Assembly: GCA_027011235.1 (NCBI GenBank)
Contig: JALVAI010000487.1
Location: forward strand, 1 to 16,054
Origin: Desulfobulbaceae bacterium
GTDB lineage: Bacteria > Desulfobacterota > Desulfobulbia > Desulfobulbales > Desulfobulbaceae
Direction: 5' to 3'
DNA: 16,054 nt
Shown here: positions 8,155 to 14,737 of the stretch, one piece after another
Layout of the letters: each line of letters starts with the position of its first letter
Numbering within the stretch: the first letter of the stretch is position 1
Translations under genes and position numbers: made by a program
The notes under the pieces: model-generated
What the model saw: only the letters and a program-made list of their open reading frames with translations
Told to the model about the DNA's origin: nothing
Databases searched by the model: none

Positions 8155-8438
8155 GTTGTTCTCCTTTGCAGATATTGATCATGGAAAAAGCGACCCACGC
8201 TATCACATTTTCACAATTCCGGCCAGGTATAAAAAAGAACCGGCAGATATAATTATTTTTTGATTACCACCATTGCCTGGCTACGGGGAATAACAGCGCT
8301 ACAGTTATAATCTCAAATTGTATTCAGCAGTGCTTATGCCTGATTTTATTCAAGGCACCATCATGCTGAGCTTTAGTGATAATCAGGTAATTATTTCTTT
8401 GCCACAACATGGTTGCAATATCCTTTTTCCGGGGAGAT

Positions 8439-9167
8439 TCACCCGGCAAGCTGACGCTGCAGCATCTGCAGATCCTGCCAGACCATCTGTTTCATCTCCG
8501 TATGCCGGAGAAGAAAACGGGGATGAAAGGTGGGCATGATCCGGACCGAAACACCACCGGCGCCTCCATAGGAATAAAAACGGCCCCGCAACCGGACCAG
8601 CGGAGCGTTGGAGCCGGTGAGCAAAGAGGCTGGCAACTCACCCATGGCCAGGATAAAGGCGGGCCGCAAGGCAGCAATTTCCTGTTTCAGGTGGGCAAAA
8701 CAGCGAAGGGCGCATTCCCTGTCCGGTGGCCCGTCCGGGAGAATACACTTGACCAGGTTACAGACATACACATCCTCCATGGATAGCTTGATGGCTGCCA
8801 TCATCTTCCGGAGCATGTCATCTTCCGCTGTTCCGAAGATGGCCCCGTCAGCTCCGGCACCTTCTGGTGAACCTGGAAAATCTCCGACCACCATCAGACG
8901 GGGCTGGTCCGGCCCCCGACCTGGTAGCTGACGCAAACGATGGCCCTTGTTTCCGCACTGTCCGCAGTCACCAATCTGTTGCTGTATCATGGCTATGGAG
9001 AGCTGTGGGCCCCGACCCTGCCGCCGGACTGTTGCCGCACCCGGTCTCCGCCTTGGTCTGCCACCACCCAAAGAATCTGATAAAAAAAGCCGCTGCAGTT
9101 GTTCTTTCCGCGGATAATGGGTGATGCCAACACTGGAGTGAAAGCGCAGCAGGTCCCGCACCCGCAT
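8439..9167 (-). CDS. Family-4-like uracil-DNA glycosylase (Fe-S type), divergent active-site motifs
   Basis: This belongs to the uracil-DNA glycosylase superfamily, closest to family 4, which removes uracil from DNA and holds a 4Fe-4S cluster. A CGQC pair stands before the core and a second pair is in VKC...ECALRC, matching the cluster cysteines. The end motif is TFHPRFLL, with the conserved HP. Motif 1, normally GEAPG followed by G-PFVG-AG, reads GDFPG followed by GAIFGTAE, so the uracil-stacking Phe appears moved or replaced. Activity is therefore uncertain. I prefer ATG 9167 (MRVRDLLRF; GGGAG about 8 bp upstream, 242 residues). A TTG at 9260 would add 31 low-complexity residues but has no ribosome site. 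It is divergent from fmdB and upstream of upp on the same strand. Confidence 0.8.
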   Translation of the reverse strand: MRVRDLLRFHSSVGITHYPRKEQLQRLFLSDSLGGGRPRRRPGAATVRRQGRGPQLSIAMIQQQIGDCGQCGNKGHRLRQLPGRGPDQPRLMVVGDFPGSPEGAGADGAIFGTAEDDMLRKMMAAIKLSMEDVYVCNLVKCILPDGPPDRECALRCFAHLKQEIAALRPAFILAMGELPASLLTGSNAPLVRLRGRFYSYGGAGGVSVRIMPTFHPRFLLRHTEMKQMVWQDLQMLQRQLAG

Positions 9168-9371
9168 GGTCAACTCTCCCAGCAAAAGAGGGTCAACCTT
9201 CGCCGGGCTGTCCCTTTTCCCAAGCTGATTATTTTTTTTTGCTGACAACTCGTTATCCAATGCTTATTTTCATCCAAATCAAGAGAGCGTCAAAATCATA
9301 GACGGGAACATCCCGGCAATTCCCGGACGAAACCACACCGGGGTTGGTCCCGAAATACTCAGGAGTAGACC

Positions 9372-9587
9372 ATGCCTATTTATGAATATGTCTGCCGTGA
9401 CTGCAAAAACCATTTTGAAGTGTTGACCACCTCGGCCCACGCCGACGAGCCGGCCAAATGCCCGAAATGCGGGAGCATGAAGGTAGCCAAAACCATCTCC
9501 GCCTCCAACTTTCGCATGGGTTCGGCCAAGGCGGCCATTCCAGGCGGTGCCCTTTCCGGATGCTCCTCAAAATCCGGATTTTCGTGA
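9372..9587 (+). CDS. FmdB-family zinc ribbon protein
   Basis: A 71-residue protein opening MPIYEYVCRDCKNHFEV, the signature of the FmdB/CxxC putative regulatory family. It has two zinc-binding knuckles, CRDC and CPKCG, about 18 residues apart, and a short Gly/Ser/Cys tail (GGALSGCSS). Family members are annotated as possible regulators, from FmdB of methylotrophs, but a biochemical role is not established. The ATG at 9372 has AGGAG 6 bp upstream, so the start is secure. It is divergent from the glycosylase and convergent with the FtsB-like gene, hence probably monocistronic. Confidence 0.9.
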   Translation: MPIYEYVCRDCKNHFEVLTTSAHADEPAKCPKCGSMKVAKTISASNFRMGSAKAAIPGGALSGCSSKSGFS

Positions 9588-9600
9588 GCGTGACAGGTCT

Positions 9601-9617
9601 CCGGCCCGTGTGGCCGG
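9601..9617. terminator. GC hairpin between convergent fmdB and ftsB-like genes
   Basis: CCGGCC (9601-9606), a 5-base loop and GGCCGG (9612-9617) form a perfect 6-bp stem in the 58-bp gap between two convergent stop codons. Neither side carries a long T run, so it is at best a weak or Rho-aided bidirectional terminator. Confidence 0.4.
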
Positions 9618-9645
9618 TAATTATAACACCTCGTCTCCTCGACAA

Positions 9646-9975
9646 CTATTTGCTTTTTTTCTTCCTGGTCTTGAACTCATAGACGGTTTCATTGTCCTTG
9701 AGCAGGCCATATTTTTTCCGGGCCAGTTCTTCGAGATAGGCATCATCGGTCCGCAGCCGTTCAATCTCGGTGGCAAGTTCCCGGTTCCGCTTTTCAAGCC
9801 GCTGATTTTGCAGCGTCAAAGCGGAGACCTGCCTGCGCAGCCGGTAATAACTCATCAGACTGTGACCCGGCAGGAAGAGCAGTAACAGGATAACAACTGT
9901 TGCCACCAGGAGAATAATCCTGTGCAATCGTTTGCGTTCCTGTCGACTGAGCCTGTTTTTCCGCTGCCTGGTCAT
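9646..9975 (-). CDS. ftsB: FtsB/DivIC-like septum formation protein
   Basis: A 109-residue bitopic membrane protein. A basic cytoplasmic N-terminus (MTRQRKNRLSRQERKR) is followed by one transmembrane helix (HRIILLVATVVILLLLFLPG, about 18-37). A periplasmic coiled coil rich in R, L, Q and E comes next (LRRQVSALTLQNQRLEKRNRELATEIERL). Then comes the typical end of the family, YLEELARKKYGLLKDNETVY. FtsB/DivIC with FtsL and FtsQ links early and late divisome proteins. The tail KTRKKKSK is lysine-rich. No clear Shine-Dalgarno precedes ATG 9975; a 9-base A run lies just upstream on this strand. FtsB and DivIC cannot be separated from sequence alone. Its start is 25 bp from the divergent DUF523 start. 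Confidence 0.85.
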   Translation of the reverse strand: MTRQRKNRLSRQERKRLHRIILLVATVVILLLLFLPGHSLMSYYRLRRQVSALTLQNQRLEKRNRELATEIERLRTDDAYLEELARKKYGLLKDNETVYEFKTRKKKSK

Positions 9976-10000
9976 GGTGTTTTTTTTTCAAAACGACGAA

Positions 10001-10420
10001 ATGATAAACTCTGCTGAAAAATGCCTGGTCAGTGCCTGCCTGGTCGGGTTGTGCACCCGCTATGACGGCAGATACAAACCGGACACCCACTGCCTGCGGC
10101 ACCTCGAAGACCGCTGCTGGCTGCCTGTCTGTCCCGAGCAGCTCGGTGGTCTGCCCACCCCGAGAACACCAGCCGATCTTGTCGGCGGTGACGGCCACTG
10201 GGTGCTGGCAGGCAAGGCCCGGGTCATCGATGCAAACGGTCATGATGTCAGCGCCGCGTTTATCCGCGGCGCCGAGCAGGTGCTGAAAATCGCCCGCGCC
10301 CAGAATATCACCCATGCCCTGCTCAAATCCGGCAGCCCCTCCTGCGGCATCGGCGACCCGGTCGGGGTCACCGCGGCCCTGCTCCTTGAAAACAATATAA
10401 CCTGTACCGAGTATGGTTGA
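10001..10420 (+). CDS. DUF523 family protein
   Basis: A 139-residue cytosolic protein of the DUF523 family, whose biochemical role is unknown. Conserved pieces are CLVSACLVGLCTRYDG at the N-terminus, CPEQLGGLPTPRTPADL in the middle, then VIDANGHDVSAAFIRGAEQVL and LLKSGSPSCG. The conserved Cys residues suggest metal or cluster binding, which is inference. I chose ATG 10001 because the family begins a few residues before CLVSACL. An in-frame ATG at 9974 would overlap the divergent FtsB-like start and add Phe-rich residues encoded by a T run. The gene ends 17 bp before the convergent tatC stop. Confidence 0.88.
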   Translation: MINSAEKCLVSACLVGLCTRYDGRYKPDTHCLRHLEDRCWLPVCPEQLGGLPTPRTPADLVGGDGHWVLAGKARVIDANGHDVSAAFIRGAEQVLKIARAQNITHALLKSGSPSCGIGDPVGVTAALLLENNITCTEYG

Positions 10421-10437
10421 TCAATCCCGAAATCCCC

Positions 10438-11181
10438 TCACCGGCCGGAGCCGTCTTTTCTGTCCTCTTTCTGCAGATTCCGGCTGGCGCCACTGCCTGT
10501 TGCCAGCAGGCGGATAATCAGGATACCCGCCTCATAGAGCATATACAGCGGGACGCCCATCAGGGCCATATTGACCGCATCCGGGGTTGGGGTCAGCACC
10601 GCCGCCAGGATGGCGATACCGAGAATGGCAAAACGCCTGTTCCGCTCAAAGGCCTCACGGGAAATCAGCCCCACCTGGTTGCTGAAAATCATAAAAACCG
10701 GCAGTTCAAAGATAACGCCGAAGGCCAGGATGAAAATGGTGACAAAATTGACAAAACGGCCAATAGAAATCACAGCCTTTAAGTCTTTTGACTGAAAACC
10801 GAGCAGAAATTTCACCCCAAAGGGCAGGGTCACCATATAACAGAAAATGGTTCCCGCATAGAACAGCAGGCAGGTGGCGGCAACAAACAGGTATAAACGC
10901 CGGCCGGTGACGCCAAAGGGTTTTCCCATGGCCTGCCACAGAACATAGGTAAGCAGGGGCATCAGAAGGTACAGGGCGCCGAAAAACGCCACCTTGACAT
11001 GGGCAAGGAAGGGGCCGGCAACGGAAAAAAAATAGAGCTTTTCATGGAGATGGTTTTGCAGGGAAACGATCAGGCCGCTGGAAAGAAAGAACAGGACAAC
11101 CGTGAGTATGACCACGCTTATGAGCAGCAGACGGGCCGACTTGTGCAGCTCGCTGATGAATATGACCAGATTGTTACGCAC
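10438..11181 (-). CDS. tatC: TatC family twin-arginine translocase subunit
   Basis: A 247-residue inner-membrane protein with six hydrophobic segments, the receptor core of the Tat system for folded proteins. Recognised signs are the N-terminal FISELHKSARL (family HLxELRxRL, with its Glu), FGVIFELPVFM, and LTPTPDAVNMALMGVPLYMLYEAGI, where the Asp after the last Pro pair is kept. The cytoplasmic loop after KPFGVTGRR has Gly where E. coli TatC has Glu103. I chose GTG 11181 with GGAGAG four bases away; this puts the protein in register with typical TatC starts. An open frame continues to a TTG at 11253 without a ribosome site. No tatA/tatB gene is adjacent, so partners lie elsewhere. Confidence 0.88.
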   Translation of the reverse strand: MRNNLVIFISELHKSARLLLISVVILTVVLFFLSSGLIVSLQNHLHEKLYFFSVAGPFLAHVKVAFFGALYLLMPLLTYVLWQAMGKPFGVTGRRLYLFVAATCLLFYAGTIFCYMVTLPFGVKFLLGFQSKDLKAVISIGRFVNFVTIFILAFGVIFELPVFMIFSNQVGLISREAFERNRRFAILGIAILAAVLTPTPDAVNMALMGVPLYMLYEAGILIIRLLATGSGASRNLQKEDRKDGSGR

Positions 11182-11271
11182 GGCTCTCCGGAAATGGGAC
11201 GTTGAATGATTTTTCTTCCGATCAAAGGTAGCAAACCAGACCCTGAAAAGCAATTGAAAGAGGATTGACGA

Positions 11272-11300
11272 TTGACATCGGCCCGCTGATCATTGATAAT
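11272..11300 (+). promoter_or_regulatory. Near-consensus sigma-70 promoter of serS
   Basis: TTGACA (11272-11277), a 17-bp spacer and GATAAT (11295-11300, 5/6) lie on the plus strand upstream of serS. The transcript would begin near 11307, giving a leader of about 43 bases. I saw no T-box-like element in so short a leader. Confidence 0.75.
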
Positions 11301-11349
11301 ACCGTGGCCGTCAGGACACCCTCTTCAACCAAAATCCACACCAATCATC

Positions 11350-12627
11350 ATGCTTGAACTTCGATTTATCCGGGAAAACAGAGAACTTGTCCGGGAAAAA
11401 TGCCTGCACAGGGGCATGGGACCTGAACTGATTGACCGCTTCAGCGAGATCGACAGCAAACGGTTGGCCCTGCTTGCTGAAGTGGAACAGCTCAAGAACA
11501 GACGCAACACCGTATCCAGGGAGATCGCTCCCCTTAAAAAGGCGGGGGAACATGAAAAGGCCGAGCCGTTGATTCTGGAAATGCGTGATGTGTCGGCAAG
11601 GATCAAAAAACTTGACACAGAGCTTGCCGATATTCGCAGTCAACTCGACGAGATCGTCCTTGCCATCCCAAACCTCTGCGATGACTCCGTTCCACGGGGC
11701 ACGGACGACAGTGATAATGTCGAGATACGAAAATGGGGGGAACCGCCACAGTTTGATTTCCAACCCAAACCACACTGGGAGATAGGCGAGGCCCTCGGCA
11801 TTCTTGACTTTGAAACCTCGGCCAAACTGGCCGGGGCCAGGTTTGCCCTGCTCAAAGGGTTTGCCTCTCGGCTTGAACGGGCCCTGATCAATTTTTTCCT
11901 GGACCTGCACACCCAGAAACACGGATACACCGAGGTCCTGCCGCCGTTTATGGTCAACGCCAGGGCGCTGACCGGCACCGGCCAACTGCCCAAATTCAAA
12001 GAAGATCTCTTTAAAATCGAAGACTGGGACCTGTGGCTGATCCCGACCGCCGAGGTGCCGGTGACCAATATTTTTGCCGGCGAAACCCTGGAAGAGGACG
12101 ATCTGCCGATCAAATACACCGCCTATACCCCCTGTTTCAGGTCCGAGGCCGGTTCCTACGGCAAGGACACCCGGGGCCTGATCCGCCAGCACCAGTTTGA
12201 CAAGGTGGAGCTGGTCAAGTTCACCACTCCGGAAAGTTCACGGGATGAACTGGAAGAGCTGTTGGCCGATGCGGAAGAGGTTTTGCAGCTCCTCAAGCTG
12301 CCGTACCGGGTGGTCACCCTCTGTTCCGGCGACCTGGGCTTTTCCGCGACCAAGACCTATGATATCGAGGTTTGGCTGCCGGGCCAGAACTGCTACCGGG
12401 AGATTTCCTCCTGTTCAAACTTTCTGGATTTTCAGGCCAGACGGGCCGGTATCCGCTACCGACCGCAGGGAGAAAAAAAGAGCCGCCTGGTGCACACTCT
12501 CAACGGGTCCGGACTGGCCGTTGGCCGCACCCTGCTGGCCATCCTGGAAAATTACCAGCAACAAGACGGCAGCGTGGCCCTGCCCGAAGTCCTTGCCCCC
12601 TATTTTGAACAACGGTTTGGCGGCTGA
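11350..12627 (+). CDS. serS: Seryl-tRNA synthetase
   Basis: A 425-residue class II synthetase that charges tRNA-Ser (and tRNA-Sec where present) with serine. The N-terminal 100 residues form the long antiparallel coiled-coil tRNA-binding arm (LDTELADIRSQLDEIV at its end). Motif 2 is clear (CFRSEAGSYGKDTRGLIRQHQF), as is motif 3 (NGSGLAVGRTLLAILEN). The serine-site strings TAEVPVTN and EISSCSNFLDFQARR are intact. The start MLELRFIREN at 11350 matches the family; an upstream ATG at 11293 overlaps the -10 box and is rejected. The ribosome site is weak. It is convergent with ddl across an octamer repeat array. Confidence 0.98.
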   Translation: MLELRFIRENRELVREKCLHRGMGPELIDRFSEIDSKRLALLAEVEQLKNRRNTVSREIAPLKKAGEHEKAEPLILEMRDVSARIKKLDTELADIRSQLDEIVLAIPNLCDDSVPRGTDDSDNVEIRKWGEPPQFDFQPKPHWEIGEALGILDFETSAKLAGARFALLKGFASRLERALINFFLDLHTQKHGYTEVLPPFMVNARALTGTGQLPKFKEDLFKIEDWDLWLIPTAEVPVTNIFAGETLEEDDLPIKYTAYTPCFRSEAGSYGKDTRGLIRQHQFDKVELVKFTTPESSRDELEELLADAEEVLQLLKLPYRVVTLCSGDLGFSATKTYDIEVWLPGQNCYREISSCSNFLDFQARRAGIRYRPQGEKKSRLVHTLNGSGLAVGRTLLAILENYQQQDGSVALPEVLAPYFEQRFGG

Positions 12628-12630
12628 AGG

Positions 12631-12718
12631 GTTCAAACGTTCAAGCGTTTAAGCGTGCAAGCGTTTAAGCGTTTAAGCGTTTAAGCGTTTAAGCGTTTAA
12701 GCGTTCAAACGATTAAGC
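12631..12718. repeat. Tandem array of an 8-bp repeat (11 units)
   Basis: Eleven head-to-tail octamers, consensus GTTTAAGC. The order is GTTCAAAC, GTTCAAGC, GTTTAAGC, GTGCAAGC, five exact GTTTAAGC, GTTCAAAC, GATTAAGC. The array begins 3 bp after the serS stop and runs into ddl: the TAA and last codons of ddl lie inside it. Each unit is nearly self-complementary if G-U pairs are allowed, so RNA from either strand could fold into a long hairpin at the meeting point of two convergent genes. Confidence 0.95.
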
Positions 12719-13659
12719 GTTTGCGTCTTTGCACGTTCGATCCCCAGCTCTATCAACTTATCAAGAAGGTCCGGAAAATCAAGGCCATGAACTGCGGCGG
12801 CCTGTGGCAGCAGACTGGTCGGGGTCATGCCGGGGATGGTGTTTGTTTCCAGTAGCACCAGATCATCTCTGGCAATGATCATGTCCGTCCGGCTGTAGCC
12901 GCTTAGTTGCAGTGCCCGGTGCGCTGCCAGGGCGTATTGCTGCGCCTTGTCCCAAATGGTGTCGCTGACATTGGCCGGACATATTTCCCGGCTGGCACCT
13001 TTTTTATACTTGGCCTCATAATCAAAAAAGTCGAAACGCTTATCCGGTATGATCTCGACCAGCGGCAGGGCCTCAGGATTATCATTACCAAGGACGCCAA
13101 CGGTAATCTCCCGCCCCTGGACAAACTCCTCCACCATGACCTCCCGGTCATACTGAAACGCCTTGCCCAGGGCCGTGGACAGCTCTTCCGGCTGCCGGAC
13201 AATGGACATGCCCAGGGATGATCCCTGCCGGACCGGTTTAATCACCAGCGGCAGCCGCAACCGGTCAAGGATCCGAGCCGGTTCATCAATATCGGCCACA
13301 GTCGCCATTTCCCAATCCGCCACTGGCAGGCCGTGCAGGCGATACATGGTCTTGGCCAGATTTTTATCCATGGCCATGGCACTGCCCAGCACCCCGGACC
13401 CCTGGTAGGGAATGCCCAAAAGCTCGAGCAATCCCTGCACAGTCCCGTCTTCGCCGTGCAGGCCATGGAGAAGAATAAAGGCCGCGTCAATGTCTGCGGC
13501 ATCAATGGTCAGTTGCGCAAGATCGGTTGCCGGATCATAACGGGTAACGATATACCTTGCGGGATCAAGCGCCTTTTCCACTCCGGCGGCCCCGTCCAGG
13601 GACACCTGGCGCTCACCGGATGTACCGCCCGCGATCAGGGCCAGTCGTATTTTTTTCAT
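12697..13659 (-). CDS. ddl: D-alanine--D-alanine ligase
   Basis: A 320-residue cytosolic ATP-grasp enzyme making D-Ala-D-Ala for peptidoglycan. It shows GGTSGERQVSLDGA near the start, LHGLHGEDGTVQGLLELLGIPY, GSGVLGSAMAMDK, the ATP-binding KPVRQGSSLGMSIV, EEFVQGREITVGVL, and the metal-binding end LLETNTIPGMTPTSLLPQ. Start ATG 13659 (MKKIRLALIAGG) has GGGAGAG just upstream; an in-frame extension to 13692 would pass through that site. The last residues (TLNRLNA) and stop are encoded by units of an 8-bp repeat array, so the C-terminal tail was probably reshaped by repeat growth. It lies alone, away from mur/fts genes. A terminator hairpin 85 bp upstream may control read-through into it. Confidence 0.96.
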   Translation of the reverse strand: MKKIRLALIAGGTSGERQVSLDGAAGVEKALDPARYIVTRYDPATDLAQLTIDAADIDAAFILLHGLHGEDGTVQGLLELLGIPYQGSGVLGSAMAMDKNLAKTMYRLHGLPVADWEMATVADIDEPARILDRLRLPLVIKPVRQGSSLGMSIVRQPEELSTALGKAFQYDREVMVEEFVQGREITVGVLGNDNPEALPLVEIIPDKRFDFFDYEAKYKKGASREICPANVSDTIWDKAQQYALAAHRALQLSGYSRTDMIIARDDLVLLETNTIPGMTPTSLLPQAAAVHGLDFPDLLDKLIELGIERAKTQTLNRLNA

Positions 13660-13744
13660 ATTCTCTCCCAAGAAAATTTCATCCGCTTGCAAACGCGCAT
13701 CTCATCCTCTGACCAAGGTATAGAGATAACAGGTGAAAGGCAAT

Positions 13745-13779
13745 AAAAAAACCTGCGCACCGGCGGGCAGCACAGGTTT
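13745..13779 (-). terminator. Intrinsic terminator upstream of ddl (possible attenuator)
   Basis: On the minus strand AAACCTGTGC (13770-13779) pairs with GCGCAGGTTT (13749-13758) across an 11-base loop, 10 bp with one G-U. It is followed by TTTT, so the strand has seven T in a row including the stem end. It lies 85 bp before the ddl start and 120 bp after the EF-hand gene's own terminator, so it must stop a transcript arising in between or read-through. An upstream AACCTG (13797-13802) and CAGGT (13811-13815) could compete with its arms. Confidence 0.75.
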
Positions 13780-13901
13780 ACACATTGAGCACGATCCAGG
13801 TTCCTGAACCACCTGATCCCCATGTATCACAGGCGATCCGCTGCAAATCCTGACAAACCCTGAAATCACGGCCTGATCCACGTCCAGGAATAACCGCGTA
13901 C
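13780..13901 (-). ncRNA. Possible small RNA or ddl leader between two terminators
   Basis: This 122-bp segment lies between two same-strand intrinsic terminators and contains no convincing ORF. It holds short repeated words (GGATCAGG twice on the minus strand) and a hairpin CAGGTGGTTCAGGAACCTG. A terminator needs a transcript to stop, so a short RNA or an attenuated ddl leader is plausible. I found no strong promoter and no match to an RNA family I know (not SRP, 6S or tmRNA). It is a structural inference only. Confidence 0.25.
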
Positions 13902-13935
13902 AAAAAAATCCCCCTGCCGACAACCGACAGGGGGA
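13902..13935 (-). terminator. Strong intrinsic terminator of the EF-hand gene
   Basis: On the minus strand TCCCCCTG (13928-13935), an 11-base loop and CAGGGGGA (13909-13916) form a perfect 8-bp GC-rich stem followed by seven T (13902-13908). It lies 73 bp after the EF-hand stop codon. Confidence 0.92.
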
Positions 13936-14008
13936 AAACAACCGTTATATTCATCAGAGGTTCTCCGAAAGCTCTGGAAAAATGCGCCTTCCGGAAACCA
14001 TGCCCTCC

Positions 14009-14239
14009 TTATTTTTTGTCCTTGGTTATCAGGGTTGCATACTCTTCCGGACTCAGCTTGCCGTCGGCATTGGCATCGGCCTTGACAAAAAGCTCTTTGC
14101 TGATTCCGGCAGCCTGCGCCTCACCCTTTGAAAGCATACCGTTCTGATCGGCATCAATGGTTTTAAAGGTCGGAGCAGCGGCAAACGCGGAAACGGCAAA
14201 CAGGGAAACCAGAATTGCGGGAATTACTTTTTTTAACAT
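14009..14239 (-). CDS. Secreted two-EF-hand calcium-binding protein
   Basis: A 76-residue exported protein. A Sec signal peptide (MLKKVIPAILVSLFAVSAFAAA) is followed by two EF-hand loops of the 12-residue type: DADQNGMLSKGE and DANADGKLSPEE. Both have Asp/Asn at positions 1, 3 and 5, Gly at 6 and Glu at 12, so both should bind Ca2+. The likely place is the periplasm or cell surface; the partner is unknown. The start is ATG 14239, because AGGAGG is 7 bp away from it; the in-frame ATG at 14245 is only 1 bp from AGGAGG. It is a single-gene unit with a sigma-54-type promoter upstream and a strong terminator downstream. It could act as a Ca2+ buffer or as a small adaptor. Confidence 0.88.
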   Translation of the reverse strand: MLKKVIPAILVSLFAVSAFAAAPTFKTIDADQNGMLSKGEAQAAGISKELFVKADANADGKLSPEEYATLITKDKK

Positions 14240-14281
14240 CGTCATACCTCCTAAAGTGTTTCAAGTGTTTTTTCTTTCCAT

Positions 14282-14300
14282 TCGTTTTTGGCCAAAACGA
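14282..14300. promoter_or_regulatory. Palindrome in the EF-hand mRNA leader
   Basis: TCGTTTT-T-GGCC-AAAACGA is an inverted repeat with 7-bp outer arms, a self-complementary GGCC centre and one extra T. It lies about 43 bp before the ATG and downstream of the predicted start point. It may be a repressor site or an mRNA hairpin. Confidence 0.35.
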
Positions 14301-14339
14301 TTGCGGACACGTTCCATAGCGTCCGTATGCCATCAGCAA

Positions 14340-14355
14340 AGCAAGCAGCATGCCA
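14340..14355 (-). promoter_or_regulatory. Sigma-54 (-24/-12) promoter of the EF-hand gene
   Basis: The minus strand reads TGGCATGCTGCTTGCT preceded by T. Against the consensus TGGCACG-N4-TTGCW only the C of the -24 element is changed (to T), and the invariant GG and GC are exactly 10 bp apart. Transcription would start near 14330, about 90 bases before ATG 14239. An activator (bEBP) site should lie further upstream, in 14360-14560. Confidence 0.65.
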
Positions 14356-14373
14356 ATGATAATTATTCTGTTT

Positions 14374-14386
14374 TTTCAATATATTA
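14374..14386 (+). promoter_or_regulatory. Possible IHF-binding site upstream of the sigma-54 promoter
   Basis: TTTCAATATATTA matches the IHF pattern WATCAA-N4-TTR with one mismatch and sits in an AT-rich stretch about 20-30 bp upstream of the -24 element, where IHF bends DNA at many sigma-54 promoters. The motif is loose, so this is suggestive only. Confidence 0.25.
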
Positions 14387-14709
14387 GCCAAAAAGTCTCT
14401 CAACAAAACACCAAAACTGTCTGGCCAGGGAAACACTTCGGGGAAGCAAGGTGGTCCGGCAATGCTTTCGCGGGTATGAAATCCATTCCTCCGGTCACGG
14501 ACATGGTGATCACGACAATCTTCATCCAGGGTTCCGGAATCTCCCCTAACATATCGTAGGAACAATTTTCTCTAAGAGCTGCAAAACCGTTGACCAGCGC
14601 CTGCCCACTCATACACGGAAAGGAAAATACCCCCTGCTGACATGAAAAAAATCTTCAGTCCCCGGAAAGAGACACCTGATGCGTAGCCGCAGGGCGGAAA
14701 AAAGAGGAA

Positions 14710-14724
14710 AAATGCGGCGCATTT
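14710..14724. promoter_or_regulatory. Perfect 7-1-7 palindrome overlapping the -35 region of the FAD oxidase promoter
   Basis: AAATGCG-G-CGCATTT is an exact inverted repeat. Measured from the TATAAT at 14738-14743, the -35 position falls at about 14715-14720, inside the palindrome. A dimeric regulator bound there could block or recruit polymerase. I do not recognise it as a known operator. Confidence 0.45.
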
Positions 14725-14737
14725 ACCAGTTACCGTC

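Noticed and set aside
8326..8341. Weak sigma-54-like element on the minus strand upstream of upp (GG-N10-GC spacing)
   Set aside because: Only the GG and GC match well; the T before GG and most other consensus positions differ, and it is about 170 bp from the start.
11311..12192. 293-codon minus-strand ORF inside serS
   Set aside because: Antisense to strongly conserved synthetase motifs; no protein-like features.
12631..12718. CRISPR-like appearance of the repeat array
   Set aside because: Units are 8 bp, head to tail and without spacers; there are no cas genes.
13702..13941. 79-codon minus-strand ORF between the EF-hand gene and ddl
   Set aside because: It runs through two intrinsic terminators and has no ribosome site or family resemblance.
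14350..14559. 69-codon plus-strand ORF
   Set aside because: It starts inside the sigma-54 promoter region without a ribosome site; composition is not protein-like.
14400..14612. 70-codon minus-strand ORF upstream of the EF-hand gene
   Set aside because: No Shine-Dalgarno, no recognisable protein character, and it lies where activator sites of the sigma-54 promoter are expected.
14678..14694. Resemblance of GATGCGTAGCCGCAGGG to the GACGCAAAGCC core of the c-di-GMP-I (GEMM) riboswitch
   Set aside because: Three changes fall in the nearly invariant core, and the preceding GCAAACC segment and flanking stems are missing.
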